A stretch of 64,000 bases of DNA from Sphagnum compactum. Lineage: Eukaryota; Bryophyta; Sphagnopsida; Sphagnales. The notes under the pieces were generated by a model, which saw only the letters and a list, made by a program, of their open reading frames with translations, made no database searches and was not told where the DNA came from. The DNA is taken from NCBI GenBank assembly GCA_965153455.1, contig OZ234501.1, forward strand, positions 5,766,001-5,830,000, in the 5' to 3' direction. Positions 60,062 to 64,000 of the stretch are shown piece by piece. The number at the start of each line of letters is the position of its first letter. The first letter of the stretch is position 1. A program made the position numbers and the translations under genes.

Positions 60062-61701
60062 TGTACAAGTCTAAATTCAAAATGAGTTGGAAAGGCAAGT
60101 TGTGCAAAAGTTTAATCCATGGAAATTACTATGAGAAAAAGGGGCGTTCTGCAATTGGCCTTGTAACTCACTATATTTATACACTGTGAGTGCTAACGGA
60201 CAAGTTGTACAAGTTGCAAAGTTGCAATTCATTTTAAATATGATGCAACTCAATTGCAACTTTGTCAAAACAACTCATTTTAAACTACTATGCAACTGCA
60301 TTATAACTACACCCATGATGTCATGTTGACATCATTAATTGTCATCCATTTATTAAAATTTAACACGTGGCATTATGAAAATTTTTGGACATAAAAATTA
60401 TTTTCTTTTTGAAATATTAATCTCCATCGTCCATTACAATTGTTAATGATGGTTTGAGATTGTGCCACGTGGGACAATAAAAATTTGCCACATGGCATAT
60501 TAATTATATTTTGGAAAAAATTAAATACATATAAATATCTATTTTAGTAGTTAGATAGGTTGAACATAATCATAGGTAAATAGGTTGGTAGGTCTTAAAA
60601 CCTACATACCTATGTATTTATCTAGGACGTACCTACCAACTTACCTACATAGGTAGGTAGAAAAATAAAAACTATTTACTTACTTAGGTAGGTAAGTAGG
60701 TAGGAAAACACAAAATTAAATGAACTAAAAATAACCATGAAATTTTATTTTTTTATTTTATGTTTTGCTTTCATATTTAATGTTTTTTTGAGCACGACTT
60801 AGCTAACCACCATGGTTAATTAAGGAGCTGTAACTCAACAAAAAGTTATTTTTTGACTACTTACCATCCATCCTTCATAGTGCATTGGTGGGTGTTGGTT
60901 CACTATGACCATAAGGTTGGGGTATCCTAGGAGGAGGAATAATATTACAATGTGTTGGACATTAAGGTGTGTTGAAAGTTGTCACAAATGATGACACACA
61001 TGGGCACAATTGATACCTATGATTCCTCTTGTGATGAGCCCTTAAGATTCAATATGAATTAGACCAAAGTCGAGAAGTAACTAATCCAAAATGTCGAAGA
61101 CTGTTAATGAGGACATCGACTCCATAAGGTGGGGGTTCAGTGACATGCCTTTTGGGCGAACTCTTCCCCCAAAGTAGACCTCACATCAAGATCACCCTGG
61201 TAGTGTGGGAGCTTAAGCCATGGCAAGTTGGGGTTTGATTCCCAACTTTGTCATGGGGTTGCGAAAATGTGGTTTGGGGCAAGTGTGTTGTGGGATGAAC
61301 TCAAAGGTAGCTTATTGGGGCAATGTAGAGTTGTCCCAAGATGACACATGGTGACACTTTATGTCGCCCTGCAAAACACTTTGGTGGCAATTGGGGATTG
61401 TTTCGAAGACAACCTTGTATCACATTGAGACATCCATTTGAAAGTGTTGTCTTTTGGGATGCATCCGGGCAACTTGAAATTGTCCCAGGAGTTGGGTCTT
61501 ACGAGAGGGTCCATATCGAATTAAGTTTTAGCTTGTTTTAGTGAGCCTAATTTAGGTAGTGAATCAAATTCAAAAAAAGTTGGAAAACTTTTGGCAACGC
61601 AAGTGTGGTGGGATGCACATTTTGCTAAGAGTTAGGTAGTAGGAGGTGTGTTAAAATCAAGGTTGTGAAAGCATGAGGGACAAGCAAAGAGGTATATCCC
61701 T
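60062..61701 (+). repeat. Right LTR of the chromovirus, about 1.64 kb
   Basis: Begins TGTACAAGTC after the polypurine tract and ends near AGAGGTATATCCC. The 3' 560 bases pair with the left LTR. The 5' part contains inverted CCTACCTA/TAGGTAGG blocks at 60545-60710. The right boundary is approximate. Confidence 0.65.
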
Positions 61702-61761
61702 ACGGGTCCATTAATGTTGGGGAGCTTTGCCTTAGTGGGTTTTACCACAATTGAAAGTCAA

Positions 61762-62048
61762 TTACATTGAGGACTAAGTCATCGCAAAAGTTGCAAGCAT
61801 TCTCCATCTTAAGTTGGGCCATAGCAGTCAGCCTAATTACGTCCCGATTTTCACACCTTTAGGACACAGCCCCCATCACCGCAGCTGACCTATAACAGGC
61901 AGTTGATTGTTGACATGGAGAGACATTGACATGTAGTTTCAGCAAGCGTGACATCCTGTAAATTCTCCCATTTCTTTTTTCTTATTCCTTTGTACATTTT
62001 TTGAATCTATGGTGTGTTTATAAATAAAGTTGTGCAGGGTATTTGATG
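61762..62048 (+). repeat. Second copy of the retroelement 3' end seen at 46254-46510
   Basis: Shared blocks: GCAAGCAT(T/C)CTCCATCTTAAGT, CCCCCATCACC, GCTGACCTAT, GAGATGGAGAGA-type, CTTATTCCTTTGT, GAATCTAT and TTTATAAATAAAGTT. It carries the end of the reading frame (APITAADL) and a 3' tail with AATAAA. It sits just right of the chromovirus LTR. Confidence 0.75.
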
Positions 62049-64000
62049 ACTAATTCAAGTTTTGAAACTCCATGTTCACACATCAGAAAGAATGTCTCGT
62101 GTATACTTTAGTAATACAAAATACTAGTTAATCATTGTTGCAGACAGGTGAATTCTTTTTTAAAAGACCACTTGTGAAATGTGGATGGGTGCTTGACATT
62201 CATCCGGACAAATAGGCCACCAGCGACCACAGTATACAAGCACGGTTACAATATTGTGGATATGGTGAAGGACATTGGAAGTAGGTTAGTCCATGCGCAA
62301 TCATATAATCAGGTGACTTGGCAGTTATTAATTCCAACAAGATAGCCTTTCTGCAGCTTTGGGTATGAATGAATGGCAGCTTTCTATAGGCCAGGATTAA
62401 CTTTCTTAGTAAAGGCAACCTGAACATCTCACTCCAGGATTTGTTTTTAATATCCTACGAAAAGGGTAAACAGACGCCATTATTTAAATTGGTTTAGTCT
62501 GGACTCTGCAACTATGATGTACAAAATTAGAGGAATCTTCACCCCAAAACTGAACCTAATAAGATCTGGGTACCAGGAAGTGAGAAGCAAGCTACTCTTT
62601 TGAAGAAAACATGAATAAGAGGAGAAAAAGTCTCATTATTGTTGCTACCAGTTGCACTATTTGGCCAAAACTTCCAATCCTTATTTGGTACCACAAACGT
62701 TCTAGTTTCAAACCCACTCATGAGCAAGTGAATGCCTTGTGGTGTCTTTTGTCATTGGGCTTGGCTTAAGGTTCTGCAAACAGCTTGTAGGTTGGGTTTG
62801 TTGTTGTGTTCCCAAAAGTAAAAACTATAATGTAGAGGCGAAGATGTGCTCAGAGCAATGCATTTACATGTTTTGGTCAAAAGCCTTCTTCACATGCTTC
62901 CATTTCAATCCCTTCTCCTCAAGCTCTGGCTGAGGTTTACCAGAGTGTTGTGTCTAGTGGCATATAAATGTATGTACAATATTCAACTTCATGTGAACAA
63001 CACTATACAAATGCATGCACAAAAGAGTTGTGACTGCCCCCCTTACCATCAAATGAGTCCAAGCTGAATGCTTGTACTGATTTTTGCCCATGAGCTGATG
63101 CTTTGTTTTAATTGTTAAAACACATTGAGTCTATGAATTGGTTACTTGTCCTTTCATGCTTATAAATCCAAACAGGAAAAAATGTGAAGTTTCTATAAAA
63201 CAAAATGCCCTAAGCTCATGGGACCACCATTATGTGGGGAGGAATGTTTTGATCGAATTTGTTTCATTATCTTTATGGGTTGAAATCCCATGTGAGTCTT
63301 TGCATCAATTTTGTTAATGTTGCCAAGGTTGTGGGCATATGATGCTAAATCTGGAGGTGGAACCCTTGAAGTGACCATTATGATTGAGCGGAGGAATAAA
63401 ATTTGGTTTAGGGGTAACCATTAGGTAGTGTTGTAGGGATTGTTTGGCAATTTTGATTATGGTTAGTTAACAATGGTAGAACTTTGGATAGATGGTAGTT
63501 GAAAATTGACAAAATAAGGCAATGCTAGAAATAGTGCCATCAAGGGTCTAATTCCAAAGAGTTGTAAGAGGTTGGAGACCTAAGCTACGGAATGTGGAGT
63601 GATTTATGAAATTTGCTTTGGAAAAGCTAGGGTAAAGGGCTACATGTACACTTCATTTGAGAATTTGCACGAATATTTGCAAGTGGTATTAAACAAGCTC
63701 TAGAGCACCTCCGGTGGTGCATTGCTCAACTGGTTTTTGAATGAAGAACAGTAAATATTGTGCCAATTTGAGCCTTGCAAATGGCATAGCACAATTTAAC
63801 ACCTGGTATTGATTGGCTGCATTGATTGATTAGTTCAGATGGTTTGCTATTAATAATCTCTGACATTTTAGAGTCCCAATTTCATGTTTATGGGTGGGAC
63901 ATGGAAAACAATAAGCTGGGCATCTTGGGTGTCATATTTATTATTGGAGGCCCATATAGGGGGCATGCATGGAGTTGATTGTAGATCAGCTCCATCGGTA
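62049..64000. other. No gene recognised
   Basis: The open frames (up to 75 codons on each strand) have no family resemblance. No repeat matching the rest of the window was noticed. Confidence 0.5.

Larger units (their letters stand above)
56433..61701 (+). mobile_element. Ty3/gypsy chromovirus, internally deleted and degenerate
   Basis: Direct repeats at 56433-57010 and 61142-61701 represent LTR portions. A tRNA-iMet-type primer-binding site follows the left one (57013), and a polypurine tract AAAGGAGGG lies at 60053-60061. Internal remains run in order. Gag is at about 57760-58200 (WALHEVEAYFETQ, YALEWWTM). A zinc knuckle with a stop in it lies at about 58436 (FNCG-LGHMIKDYPK). Retropepsin is at about 58560-58915 (VCELDGFKAIFNNTFLDTYH, VDVLKG). 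The end of integrase is at about 59040-59570 (TSKFW, CYNLTKHLATRVSPFDALRI). A linker and chromodomain follow at about 59585-59965 (VCYKPHLYVYT, HVSKLKANEDKN, SFDLIGHRFIGEVKCVL, LLEMVELLELE). A chromodomain after integrase identifies the chromovirus clade. No reverse transcriptase or RNase H could be found between protease and integrase. Confidence 0.85.

Overview
The window looks like a gene-poor, repeat-rich stretch of a large land-plant nuclear genome. The evidence is a set of intron-containing plant gene families, long AT-rich spacers, old LTR retrotransposons, hairpin MITEs, minisatellites and several decayed PPR-DYW genes. The PPR repeats use a very stereotyped wording (GQGQKALELFQQMQ, VHTFVVDDQDHPQM, CSCMDYW), which I associate with fern PPR families. 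A fern is therefore my best guess, by inference only; another large-genome seed-free plant or a gymnosperm is not excluded.

Layout: 1-5.1 kb, no gene. 5.16-6.17 kb (minus), a two-exon secreted lipid-transfer protein with a TATA box. 6.2-9.8 kb, no secure gene. 9.87-10.06 kb (minus), a SMAP-type small acidic protein. 10.7-13 kb, two degenerate tandem-repeat fields. 14.45-15.24 kb (minus), remains of a MULE-type transposase. 16.3-16.6 kb, a 58-bp minisatellite. 18.58-20.76 kb (minus), a three-exon nuclear-type protein of the plant family often labelled 'holocarboxylase synthetase' without being that enzyme. 22-25.5 kb, AT-rich repeats.

25.5-40.1 kb is a graveyard of PPR genes. One minus-strand PPR-DYW gene (36.4 to 28.73 kb) is cut in its DYW domain by a 5.5-kb Copia element (28881-34396) with LTRs, PBS, PPT and a near-perfect 5-bp target duplication; the reading frame continues across the excised site. 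A hairpin MITE is nested inside the Copia element. A plus-strand PPR pseudogene (39.1-40.08 kb) ends abruptly at a second copy of intron 1/exon 2 of the 18.6-20.8 kb gene.

41.0-42.05 kb, a probable two-exon single-membrane-span protein. 43.38-43.89 kb, a large foldback. 44.2-45.6 kb, two more members of the hairpin MITE family. 45.8-46.5 kb, a retroelement 3' end, seen again at 61.8-62.05 kb. 48.15-51.80 kb (plus), a five-exon gene for a 303-residue protein that I do not recognise, with a CxxC-CxxC zinc knuckle; it is the best candidate here for something undescribed. 56.4-61.7 kb, a decayed Ty3/gypsy chromovirus with gag, protease, integrase and chromodomain but no visible reverse transcriptase. 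62-64 kb, nothing recognised.

There is no operon-like organisation. The five candidate live genes are independent, and the rest is mobile DNA and its damage. Exon models were built by eye from ORF continuity, family resemblance and splice-site phase; no search or alignment program was run.
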